DNA from: Pseudanabaena galeata CCNP1313
GTDB taxonomy: Bacteria > Cyanobacteriota > Cyanobacteriia > Pseudanabaenales > Pseudanabaenaceae
NCBI RefSeq assembly: GCF_029910235.1
Contig: NZ_CP112874.1
Location: 1,922,001 to 1,986,000 of the forward strand
Direction of reading: 5' to 3'
DNA: 64,000 bases
Position 1 is the first letter of the stretch. Each line of letters begins with the position of its first letter. Under the pieces are notes generated by a model. It was given only the letters and a program-made list of their open reading frames with translations, was not told the DNA's origin and ran no database searches. Shown piece after piece: positions 17,110 through 23,881 of the stretch. Position numbers and translations under genes: made by a program.

Positions 17110-17212
17110 ATACCAAATCAAGAAATGGCTACGCTATTTCTTGATTTAAAAACCCTTACTGGGTTTGGTTTTTAATTCTCAAAAGTGTTGTCACACTTTC
17201 GCGTATTAGTAT
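17110..17212 (+). mobile_element. 103-bp ATACCAA element, copy 2
   Basis: From ATACCAAATC to GTATTAGTAT it has the same length and internal blocks (TTACTGGGTTTGGTTTTTAAT, CTCAAAAGT.TTG.CAC) as copy 1. The inner palindrome differs (ATCAAGAAATGGCTACGC and its complement). It fills part of the 375-bp UspA/cysteine synthase divergent region. The rest of that region (17213-17439) is AT-rich promoter DNA with no gene seen. Confidence 0.72.
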
Positions 17213-17439
17213 AAATACTTAGGAGCTAATACGTTCATCCACATATGGCGATCGCCAATTTTAATTTTCAAGATAGGGTTAATTTAGCGTGTTTATTAGC
17301 AATAGCTTACCTTTAACCGAAATAATCTGAGAAAATCCAAAATTTGCAAATATCTATATAACTAATTACAGACCCAAATATACTGAAGTTAATCAACAAG
17401 TTGTAAATCTTTGCTGTAGTTCATCTCTTGTAATATTCC

Positions 17440-18447
17440 ATGACACGCGATATTCGTATTGGTTTTGCTAACTCTGTGGGTAATACCCCCCTCATTAAAA
17501 TTGAATCTCTTTCAGAAGCGACAGGCTGCACTATTTTAGGCAAAGCTGAATTTCTGAATCCAGGTGGTAGCGTTAAGGATCGCGCTGCTCTATTTATGGT
17601 GTTAGAAGCTGAAAAAGCGGGAACCCTCAAAGCTGGCGGTACGATTGTTGAAGGGACAGCAGGCAATACTGGCATTGGTTTAGCTCTTGTTGCTAATGCA
17701 CGTGGTTATCGCAGTGTAATTGTGATGCCTAGTAATCAATCGCAAGAGAAAATTGATTTACTCAGGACTTTGGGCGCTGAAGTAGAACTAACTACCCCTG
17801 CACCTTTTGCTAGTCCTGACAATTACTATCATGTTGCTCGGAAGCGTTCGGAAGAAGTTAATAATTCTTTTTGGGCAAATCAGTTTGAGAACTTATCTAA
17901 TTCTGACGCGCACTACTATACGACTGCACCTGAAATCTGGAATCAAACTGGCGGCGAACTAGATGGAATTGTTATGTCTTCTGGTACTGGTGGTACGATC
18001 GGCGGAGTGACGGCTTATCTCAAAGAACAAAACCCTAAAATTGCTACCTATTTAATTGATCCCACTGGTTCAGGTTTATATAGTTACGTGACTAAGGGTG
18101 AATTTAAGGCTGAAGGTAGTTCGATTACTGAAGGTATTGGCATCAATCGAGCAACAGCAAACTTTAATCGGGCAAGACTTGATGGGGCTTTCCAAGGTAC
18201 TGATCAGCAAGTAATCGAGATGGCACAGTATTTACTAAAGCATGATGGCTTGTTTATAGGCAGTTCGGCGGCGCTAAATGCAGTTGGTGCAGTCAAACTG
18301 GCGCGTAAACTAGGCAAAGGTCACACGATCGCGACAATTCTCTGTGATGGTGGTGGTCGATATCAGAGCCGAATGTATAACCCAGAATGGCTAGCAGAAA
18401 AAGGTTTATCTCCATTGGCTACAGGGCTGGAGTTTATTGATGACTAA
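17440..18447 (+). CDS. Cysteine synthase family PLP enzyme
   Basis: A 335-residue fold-type II pyridoxal phosphate enzyme that most likely makes cysteine from O-acetylserine and sulfide. The PLP lysine is K46 in FLNPGGSVKDRAA, the substrate-binding loop is EGTAGNTGIGLALVA (about 71-85; the family TSGNTG), and the phosphate-binding loop is SSGTGGTIGG (about 180-189). The variant TAGNTG instead of TSGNTG, and the NQFENLSN segment, are also seen in CysK-like paralogues, so activity as a second cysteine synthase or related beta-replacement enzyme is possible. The 3' end overlaps the next gene by eight bases. Confidence 0.88.
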   Translation: MTRDIRIGFANSVGNTPLIKIESLSEATGCTILGKAEFLNPGGSVKDRAALFMVLEAEKAGTLKAGGTIVEGTAGNTGIGLALVANARGYRSVIVMPSNQSQEKIDLLRTLGAEVELTTPAPFASPDNYYHVARKRSEEVNNSFWANQFENLSNSDAHYYTTAPEIWNQTGGELDGIVMSSGTGGTIGGVTAYLKEQNPKIATYLIDPTGSGLYSYVTKGEFKAEGSSITEGIGINRATANFNRARLDGAFQGTDQQVIEMAQYLLKHDGLFIGSSAALNAVGAVKLARKLGKGHTIATILCDGGGRYQSRMYNPEWLAEKGLSPLATGLEFIDD

Positions 18448-18859
18448 TTTGAGGACTGATTTAACAACGAAAAAGTATCGCTGTATCGGTGTTGGTGTGG
18501 TCTGGGATCGCGATCGCCAACGTATCCTGATTGATCGTCGTTTGCCTGAGGGCGAACTGGCTAGCTATTGGGAATTTCCAGGTGGGAAGATTGAGAGGCA
18601 TGAGACTGCGGCAGAGTGTATCAAGCGTGAGTTGCAAGAGGAACTAGCGATCGATGTGGAAGTTGGCGATCATTTGATCACCGTCGATTTTGAATATGAA
18701 ACATTGAGAGTAAGTTTAATCGTGCATCACTGTACCCATATTTCAGGTGAACCGCAGGCGATCGCTTGTTCAGAAATCCGCTGGGTAACGGTTGATGAAT
18801 TAGATACCTATCAATTGCCCGCCGCTAACTATCAAATAGTCCAAGCATTAAAAGAATAA
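18440..18859 (+). CDS. Nudix hydrolase (MutT-like, 8-oxo-dGTP diphosphatase family)
   Basis: A 139-residue Nudix enzyme. The Nudix box is GGKIERHETAAECIKRELQEEL (about residues 48-69), matching G-x5-E-x7-REU-x-EE, except that the final conserved Gly is replaced (EELAIDV). The N-terminal KYRCIGVGVVWDRDRQRILIDRR and the WEFPGGKIE segment fit MutT, which removes oxidised dGTP from the nucleotide pool. I choose the ATG at 18440, which overlaps the cysteine synthase stop by eight bases and suggests translational coupling. Confidence 0.9.
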   Translation: MTNLRTDLTTKKYRCIGVGVVWDRDRQRILIDRRLPEGELASYWEFPGGKIERHETAAECIKRELQEELAIDVEVGDHLITVDFEYETLRVSLIVHHCTHISGEPQAIACSEIRWVTVDELDTYQLPAANYQIVQALKE

Positions 18860-19018
18860 AAATCATCAAATTGCGGATAAGCGTGTCTTAGCGCTTTTCA
18901 AACAAGCGAAGTGCTTCCCCGCCAAAGTCTGGGAAACAATAGACTGATAAGCGCTATAAAGTAACTCTTGTTCACAATTGCCTGACTAATTTTACTAATC
19001 GAGGTAAGAAATTTACTG

Positions 19019-19531
19019 ATGGAAGAAATCAGTGCGGAACAACTAGCGTCGGAGCTATATCAACAAGGAGTGAGCAACTTTGAGGGTGGCAACTATCAAC
19101 AGGCGATCGCCCTACTCGAACGCGCCCGTGCTTTAGCTATTTTAGAAACCACTTTGGGTGGCGAAATTCTCATATGGCTAGCCAATGCCTATGATGCAAT
19201 GGGTAGAACTGAAGAGGCGATCGCCCTATGTCGTAGCCTTAAAAAGCACCCAGTTAATAGTGTGCGGAAATCAGCCCGTTACATGTTGGGAATTTTGACT
19301 GCGCCACAGTTAAGCAAACTTGAAGGTGTTGTATCGGAAGTGCCGATTTTACAATCACCTGATAGTTACCAATCGAAGCCAGTGGCAAGAAGTAACATTA
19401 CCAACCAGAATAGTCAAAAGCCATTTCGTGAAGTTCCTCTTGAAAAGCCAAATACCGAAAGCAACAATAACTTTTTGTGGTTTGCGATCGCAGTTTCTTT
19501 ACTGCTTTTAGCAATTTGGACAACAAAATGA
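19019..19531 (+). CDS. TPR-containing protein with C-terminal membrane anchor
   Basis: A 170-residue protein of unknown specific function. Residues about 8-90 form two to three tetratricopeptide-like helix pairs (LYQQGVSNFEGGNYQQAIALLERA; ILIWLANAYDAMGRTEEAIALCRSL). A polar linker rich in Asn/Ser/Gln follows, and then a single C-terminal membrane helix (NNFLWFAIAVSLLLLAIWTTK, 150-170) typical of tail-anchored proteins. A GAGGTAAG ribosome-binding site precedes the ATG. It may scaffold other proteins at the membrane. Confidence 0.78.
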   Translation: MEEISAEQLASELYQQGVSNFEGGNYQQAIALLERARALAILETTLGGEILIWLANAYDAMGRTEEAIALCRSLKKHPVNSVRKSARYMLGILTAPQLSKLEGVVSEVPILQSPDSYQSKPVARSNITNQNSQKPFREVPLEKPNTESNNNFLWFAIAVSLLLLAIWTTK

Positions 19532-19690
19532 GCCAATAGTGCTAATTCGTGTCGCTATTCTTTAGCTTTAAGTGCTGTAAACATCAAACTCAAAAATGAA
19601 TGGTATGCTAGCTTATACTTTTGTTAAGTTAATTAAAGCAAAATTCAAACTTAATCAAGTAAATTTCAACTATTTCTGGGAGTAAATGGC

Positions 19691-20617
19691 GTGATGAGGA
19701 GAGCGATCCCCGCACAATGGATTAATTTAGGAATGCACCTAGTTTCAATGGTGTTTGGTCTATTTGGCTTGGTTTTCGTACTGCCAAATACCGAGTTTAT
19801 TGAAAGCTTGTCTGAAGCTGGTTTGCAAGTCTTTTCATGGGGAATGCAAAATGGCGGTGCATCCTACATGATTTTTGGCGCGATCGCCGCTTTCCTTTAT
19901 GGGAAGCAAACTATCGGGCTCAAGCGCACACTTGCATTTTGCATTCCTGCGATCGGACTTTCCCTAAGTAGTGAATTACTAGGAACTAGTACTGGTTTTC
20001 CTTTTGGTGCTTATGCTTATCTCAGTGGTTTAGGTTACAAAATTGCAGATTTAGTACCTTTCACAATTCCCCTGTCATGGTTTTACATGGGATTTTCTGC
20101 GTTCTTAGTATCAGCAACTCTAATGCGCTTCGGCACAGGCTGGGGCTATAGAATTGCGGCGATCGCTCTGGGATCTTTAATGCTGACATCGTGGGACTTT
20201 GTACTTGATCCCGCAATGAGCCAAACACCCTATCCTTTCTGGGAATGGCATCAAGCAGGCGAATTCTACGGAATGCCTTACCAAAACTTTTTTGGCTGGT
20301 TTGGGACTGGCTGCGTATTTATGACAGTTGCCTCACTAATTTGGGGCAAAGACAATCAACCAATTCTCAATCGTCAACAAATCATTTTCCCTACAATCAT
20401 GTATGCAGGAAACTTTATGTTTGCGTTGATATTGAGCTTTAATGCAGGTTTTTACGTTCCAGCTTTGTTAGGTATTGTCGTTGGAGCCTTGCCAATTGTG
20501 GTGCTTTATTTCTCTACTCCTAATGGTGAAGACGAAGAAGCGATCGCTAACTCTTCTACAAATATCCCAGTGATAGCAGTAGATACGCCCAAAGTAGAAA
20601 CAATTGCTACTCGTTAA
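19691..20617 (+). CDS. cruF: Carotenoid 1',2'-hydratase CruF
   Basis: An integral membrane protein of 308 residues. In cyanobacteria CruF hydrates the psi-end of gamma-carotene (or its derivative), the step before CruG glycosylation in myxoxanthophyll synthesis. About seven to eight hydrophobic helices are visible (for example LGMHLVSMVFGLFGLVFVL and ASYMIFGAIAAFLYG). The family blocks SSELLGTSTGFPFGAYAYLSGLGYKI and SWDFVLDPAMS..PYPFWEWHQAGEFYGMPYQNFFGWFGTG are strongly conserved. Translation may start at GTG 19691 or ATG 19694. The expected partner cruG is not in the window. Confidence 0.9.
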   Translation: MMRRAIPAQWINLGMHLVSMVFGLFGLVFVLPNTEFIESLSEAGLQVFSWGMQNGGASYMIFGAIAAFLYGKQTIGLKRTLAFCIPAIGLSLSSELLGTSTGFPFGAYAYLSGLGYKIADLVPFTIPLSWFYMGFSAFLVSATLMRFGTGWGYRIAAIALGSLMLTSWDFVLDPAMSQTPYPFWEWHQAGEFYGMPYQNFFGWFGTGCVFMTVASLIWGKDNQPILNRQQIIFPTIMYAGNFMFALILSFNAGFYVPALLGIVVGALPIVVLYFSTPNGEDEEAIANSSTNIPVIAVDTPKVETIATR

Positions 20618-20623
20618 GTACTT

Positions 20624-20700
20624 GTGCAAAGTAAATTAAATTACCAAAAGGTGTAAAGTTTCGCCCCTATGGGGCGAAACTTTACACCTTTTGAATTTTA
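20624..20700. repeat. Palindromic repeat after cruF
   Basis: A stem ACCAAAAGGTGTAAAGTTTCGCCCC with its complement is flanked by TGTGCAAAGTAAATTA, resembling the repeat at 2290-2370. It could double as the cruF terminator. Confidence 0.55.
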
Positions 20701-20715
20701 ATTAATTCTGCCTAG

Positions 20716-20780
20716 CTTTACAAAACAAATAAAAAAGGGGAGGCGCAAAGCGCCTCCCCTTTTTTATTTGTTTTGTAAAG
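20716..20780 (-). terminator. 65-bp palindrome covering the end of the response-regulator gene
   Basis: The arms CTTTACAAAACAAATAAAAA and complement around AGGGGAGGCGCAAAGCGCCTCCCCT make a nearly perfect palindrome that includes the last codons (LQNK stop) of the regulator gene. With A/T-rich flanks it can terminate transcription from either side. Confidence 0.65.
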
Positions 20781-21453
20781 ATTTTAACTCTCGCAAAATC
20801 ACCATCAAACCTTTATTTTGATGATCAATTTGTTCTGAGATTTTTTCCATGCGCTGAGTCAAAGAATTGATCGCCTGATCTTGATGATCGATTCGAGCAT
20901 TTAACTCATTAAACCGCGCTACAACTTCACGCTGAATCAAATTTTCGATTCCTTGTACTAACAAAGTCTCAGTCGCAGTGAGTCGATTAACGATCATTTG
21001 TAGACTGGGTTCTTCGGTACGCGGCATCTCTCTAACCGCAGCAGGTGCAGATCGAGCAGTCGCTGCTGAAACGGGTTGAGCAGGTTCAGGTGTTAAAAAG
21101 TTTTGAATGCGAGCAACTAATACATCCGCTTCAAAGGGTTTTTCAAGGAAGTCAAACTCAGTGAATGGCTCAGGCACATGCTCAGTGACTTGTTCCTTCA
21201 GCCCCGAAATCATGATTACAGGAACTTTTTGCAATCCTTCGACACGACGGATTGCCTGTAAGGTTTGATAACCATTGTATTTGGGCATCACGAAATCAAG
21301 CAAAATTAGGTCAGGAAAGGCTCGGCGAGCAGCATCTAACCCTGATTTGCCATCACTTGCTTCTAAGACATCATATTTTCCTGACAAAATGCTTTTGACC
21401 ATTTTGCGGATCATGATGCTGTCGTCAATTACCAGTACTTTCTTTGCAGTCAT
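20764..21453 (-). CDS. CheY-like response regulator with C-terminal coiled coil
   Basis: A 229-residue protein. The receiver domain (1-120) has all key residues: acidic pair D10/D11, phospho-acceptor D53 in LLDFVMP, Ser83 in MISG at the Thr/Ser switch position, and K105 in LEKPF. A Pro/Ala-rich linker (about 125-148) leads to a C-terminal helix of about 75 residues with heptads (ARFNELNARIDHQDQAINSLTQRMEKISEQIDHQ), probably oligomerising. There is no DNA-binding or enzymatic output domain, so it likely acts by protein-protein contact. The cognate kinase is not adjacent. Confidence 0.9.
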   Translation of the reverse strand: MTAKKVLVIDDSIMIRKMVKSILSGKYDVLEASDGKSGLDAARRAFPDLILLDFVMPKYNGYQTLQAIRRVEGLQKVPVIMISGLKEQVTEHVPEPFTEFDFLEKPFEADVLVARIQNFLTPEPAQPVSAATARSAPAAVREMPRTEEPSLQMIVNRLTATETLLVQGIENLIQREVVARFNELNARIDHQDQAINSLTQRMEKISEQIDHQNKGLMVILRELKSLQNK

Positions 21454-21593
21454 GGATTTGAAGAATCCGCCCCAAATAGCTATGCGAGACCATCATATTA
21501 CATCACAAAACTTGATTGGTTTAAATATTTTCTGACAGGTTCAAGATGAGCGCGATCGCGTTAGACTTAAAAGACTCATTTTCTTTCGGTTTT

Positions 21594-21818
21594 ATGGCAA
21601 AACGCTACACTATTGATTCATCACAAATTATTCGTCGTGTCGAAGAACTGATAGATGCTTCTTCTAATCGTTATCGTATTACTGTGCAAGTGGCTAATCG
21701 TGCCAAGCTCAGACGCTATGAAGATGATGATTATGACGATCGCATGATGAAGCCGATCCTCCGCGCCATTATGGAAATGTCTGATGAAATTTCCCAGCCT
21801 GAAATTCTAAGCGACTGA
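21594..21818 (+). CDS. rpoZ: RNA polymerase omega subunit
   Basis: Omega assists assembly and stability of RNA polymerase. The cyanobacterial form is short (here 74 residues) with the blocks [38 protein letters not shown] and [21 protein letters not shown]. The open frame extends upstream to 21546, but homology begins at MAKR, so I place the start at ATG 21594. A hairpin (about 21828-21866) directly follows the stop. The DUF1818 gene downstream is a recurrent neighbour of rpoZ in cyanobacteria. Confidence 0.93.
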   Translation: MAKRYTIDSSQIIRRVEELIDASSNRYRITVQVANRAKLRRYEDDDYDDRMMKPILRAIMEMSDEISQPEILSD

Positions 21819-21827
21819 AAGGCTTAA

Positions 21828-21866
21828 ATTTATAGTTTGTCGCGCTTTGTACGACAAACTATAAAT
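21828..21866 (+). terminator. Hairpin after rpoZ
   Basis: Perfect arms TTTATAGTTTGTCG and CGACAAACTATAAA enclose CGCTTTGTA, 10 bp after the rpoZ stop. It also rules out an upstream TTG start (21837) for the next gene, since that lies inside the stem. Confidence 0.6.
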
Positions 21867-21878
21867 TCTCAAAGAAAT

Positions 21879-22265
21879 ATGTTAAATTTCACGGATCAAA
21901 ACGCAGCAAAGCATCTGCTTTGTGGGGAGGGTTGGCGAGTTGGCTGGCGCTCAGATGCGGATGTATATAAGGGACTGGTGGGGGCAGACAGTTGGGCGAT
22001 CGAGCTAACTGAGGGTGAGTTTAAAGATTTTTGTAAATTAGCATCGCAACTTGCAGAGACAATGCAGTTGATGGCAGGTGAGTTGTCAGATGGGGAAAAA
22101 ATTTGCTGTACCTTAGAGACTGAAGAGCTTTGCCTTGAGGTGAATGGCTATCCTCACGCTTTTAATTTGCATTTTCAGTTATTAACGGGGCGACGTTCAG
22201 AAGGCTTTTGGGATGAGGGTGCTGTGCCTTTTTTGATTGAGGCGATCGCCCATTTGCTAAATTAA
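21879..22265 (+). CDS. DUF1818 family protein
   Basis: A 128-residue protein of a cyanobacterial family with no assigned function. Recognisable blocks are GEGWRVGWRSDADVYKGLVGADSWAIELTEGEFKDFCKL and CLEVNGYPHAFNLHFQLLTGRRSEGFWDEGAV. I start at ATG 21879 (MLNFTDQ), downstream of the rpoZ hairpin, which also fits the family's N-terminus. It has no signal peptide or membrane helix. Conserved linkage to rpoZ hints at a link to transcription, but that is inference. Confidence 0.82.
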   Translation: MLNFTDQNAAKHLLCGEGWRVGWRSDADVYKGLVGADSWAIELTEGEFKDFCKLASQLAETMQLMAGELSDGEKICCTLETEELCLEVNGYPHAFNLHFQLLTGRRSEGFWDEGAVPFLIEAIAHLLN

Positions 22266-22300
22266 GACATAACTTGCCTAATTTGATTAGGGGCGAAAAC

Positions 22301-22888
22301 ATGACCAGTGTTGTTATTGAAAAAAATGTAATTGACTCAGAGGTAAAGCCAAAATTAACCTTAGAGGAGTTTTTGAAATTGCCAGATATAGATGAAAGTT
22401 ATGAGCTAGTTGAAGGAGAAGCAATTAAAAAAATGTCACCTAAATTTTTTCACTCTTCCTTAACAACTGTTTTTTGGGTTGAGCTTTCAGCGTGGTGTGA
22501 TGGGTTTGGGCGCGTGAGGGTAGAGTGGTCAGTGGTCTTAAAACGAAGGGATAAAGATTGGGTTCCTGTGCCTGACTTGCTCTATGTTTCCCATGAGCGT
22601 CTTGCTTCAGATTGGCGTGAAGATGCACCTTGTCCAGTGTTGCCTGAATTAGTGATTGAGATTGTATCGCCAGATCAAATTTTTAATCAGCTAGCTCAAA
22701 AAGCGATGGATTATTTGAGCGCAGGCGTGGATCGTGTTTGGGTAATTTATCCACCGATGCGGAGCCTGACGGTATTTTTTGCCGATCGCCCTCCTGAGAC
22801 TTATCGAGGCGATCGCCAAATCACTGATGATTTATTTCCTAACTTGGCAGTAACTTCAGAACAGTTTTTTATAAAAGCGGGAATTTAA
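22301..22888 (+). CDS. Uma2-family (DUF820) putative nuclease
   Basis: A 195-residue protein of the Uma2 family, very abundant in cyanobacteria, with a PD-(D/E)xK-like fold. The typical pieces are LTLEEFLKLPDIDESYELVEGEAIKKMSP, the acidic VPVPDLLYVS (active-site Asp), LVIEIVSPDQ with the E-x-(V/I) motif, and KAMDYLSAGVDRVWVIYP with the conserved Lys. It is predicted to be a metal-dependent nuclease, though most members have no known biological role. ATG 22301 after GGGGCGAAAAC is the best start. Its stop overlaps by four bases the stop of a convergent second Uma2 gene. Confidence 0.87.
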   Translation: MTSVVIEKNVIDSEVKPKLTLEEFLKLPDIDESYELVEGEAIKKMSPKFFHSSLTTVFWVELSAWCDGFGRVRVEWSVVLKRRDKDWVPVPDLLYVSHERLASDWREDAPCPVLPELVIEIVSPDQIFNQLAQKAMDYLSAGVDRVWVIYPPMRSLTVFFADRPPETYRGDRQITDDLFPNLAVTSEQFFIKAGI

Positions 22889-23451
22889 AATAATTCTGAC
22901 CAATTAAAAATCATGTCAGGAAATGCAAGAATTGAGAGGGTATCACCCTGCTCATAGCGCTGCATCCGCTTATAGCCTGATGCTGATGGTTGTGTATAGC
23001 CTTCAATAATTTTTTTATTCACATTAAATAGCCACATTTCAGGAATACCATTGGCTGCGTAAAGGGGCATTTTTTCATCTCGGTCATAGGTGATCGTGCT
23101 ATCCGCAACTTCGATAATCAACAAAATGTCATCAGGTGTTGGTAAATGTTCCTCATAAAAATCATCACGCCATTTAAGGACAGCAATATCTGGCTGTGGC
23201 TGGGCATGATTGTTTAATAGGACAGAATTTTGAGCGGAAACCATAGCGAGATCGCCCAATTTTTTCTCAAATAACTTAACTAGTCGAATAATACAAGCAA
23301 CGTGTTTTCTGCCAATGGGTGACATTTCTCTGATTTCTCCGTTAATTAATTCAAGGCGATCGCCCTCAGCAAATACTCCCGCTTCATGCATGAGGTTGTA
23401 TTGATGGGTCGTGAATTTATGGGTGCTGGGCGCAATTAATTGGGCTGTCAT
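22885..23451 (-). CDS. Uma2-family (DUF820) putative nuclease
   Basis: A second Uma2 protein, 188 residues, convergent with the first and only distantly similar to it, so not a recent duplication. It contains MHEAGVFAEGDRLELINGEIREMSPIGRKH, QPQPDIAVLKWRD (active-site Asp), LLIIEVADSTITYDRDEK with the E-V-A-D-S signature and Lys, and the C-terminal YAANGIPEMWLFNVNKKIIEGY. The role is unknown. It has no operon partner. Confidence 0.88.
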   Translation of the reverse strand: MTAQLIAPSTHKFTTHQYNLMHEAGVFAEGDRLELINGEIREMSPIGRKHVACIIRLVKLFEKKLGDLAMVSAQNSVLLNNHAQPQPDIAVLKWRDDFYEEHLPTPDDILLIIEVADSTITYDRDEKMPLYAANGIPEMWLFNVNKKIIEGYTQPSASGYKRMQRYEQGDTLSILAFPDMIFNWSELF

Positions 23452-23566
23452 AAGATTTCACTTAACAATATGGTTGTTTATCGAGTCTATGCAATAGCTA
23501 AATTATCAAATTTATGGAATAGCTAAAAAGTTTGCTGGGCAAACCTCTTAGCTATATGCCTAGATT

Positions 23567-23773
23567 TTAATTCATTGATTTTCTGGCTAAGCTAACTGCT
23601 TTAACAAAGCTATAGACACCCACAGGTAAGCTGATTAGCAAAATTGCCCAAGTCGTTGCAAACCCAAAATCTGGTGCGCCGTAGGAAATTTCGTAAATGC
23701 AGCCAACAAAAGCGATCGCGGCCACGATGGCAATAAGCAGAATTAATTGGGCTTTTATATAATCGGGTGACAT
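23567..23773 (-). CDS. Small membrane protein of unknown function
   Basis: A 68-residue protein with two hydrophobic helices (about 8-28, AQLILLIAIVAAIAFVGCIY, and 40-60, TTWAILLISLPVGVYSFVKAV) and basic ends, so probably both termini face the cytoplasm. I do not recognise the family. The frame is clean and separated from neighbours by about 110 bp on each side. Confidence 0.55.
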   Translation of the reverse strand: MSPDYIKAQLILLIAIVAAIAFVGCIYEISYGAPDFGFATTWAILLISLPVGVYSFVKAVSLARKSMN

Positions 23774-23823
23774 AAATTAAGTTTGATTAGGTTAGTTGAG
23801 TCTTAATATTTAGTATTATTGCT

Positions 23824-23856
23824 GAATGTGAGTGGTACTAAGTACTGCTCACATTC
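23824..23856. promoter_or_regulatory. Inverted repeat just upstream of leuS
   Basis: GAATGTGAGTGGTAC and GTACTGCTCACATTC form an imperfect inverted repeat 26 bp before the leuS ATG. It could be an operator or a leader hairpin; no T-box features are seen. Confidence 0.35.
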
Positions 23857-23881
23857 ATATTCGCATATTGATTGATAAGTA

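Noticed and set aside
21837-21878. Upstream TTG start for the DUF1818 gene
   Set aside because: It lies within the perfect hairpin following rpoZ, and the extra 14 residues are not typical of the family; ATG 21879 preferred.
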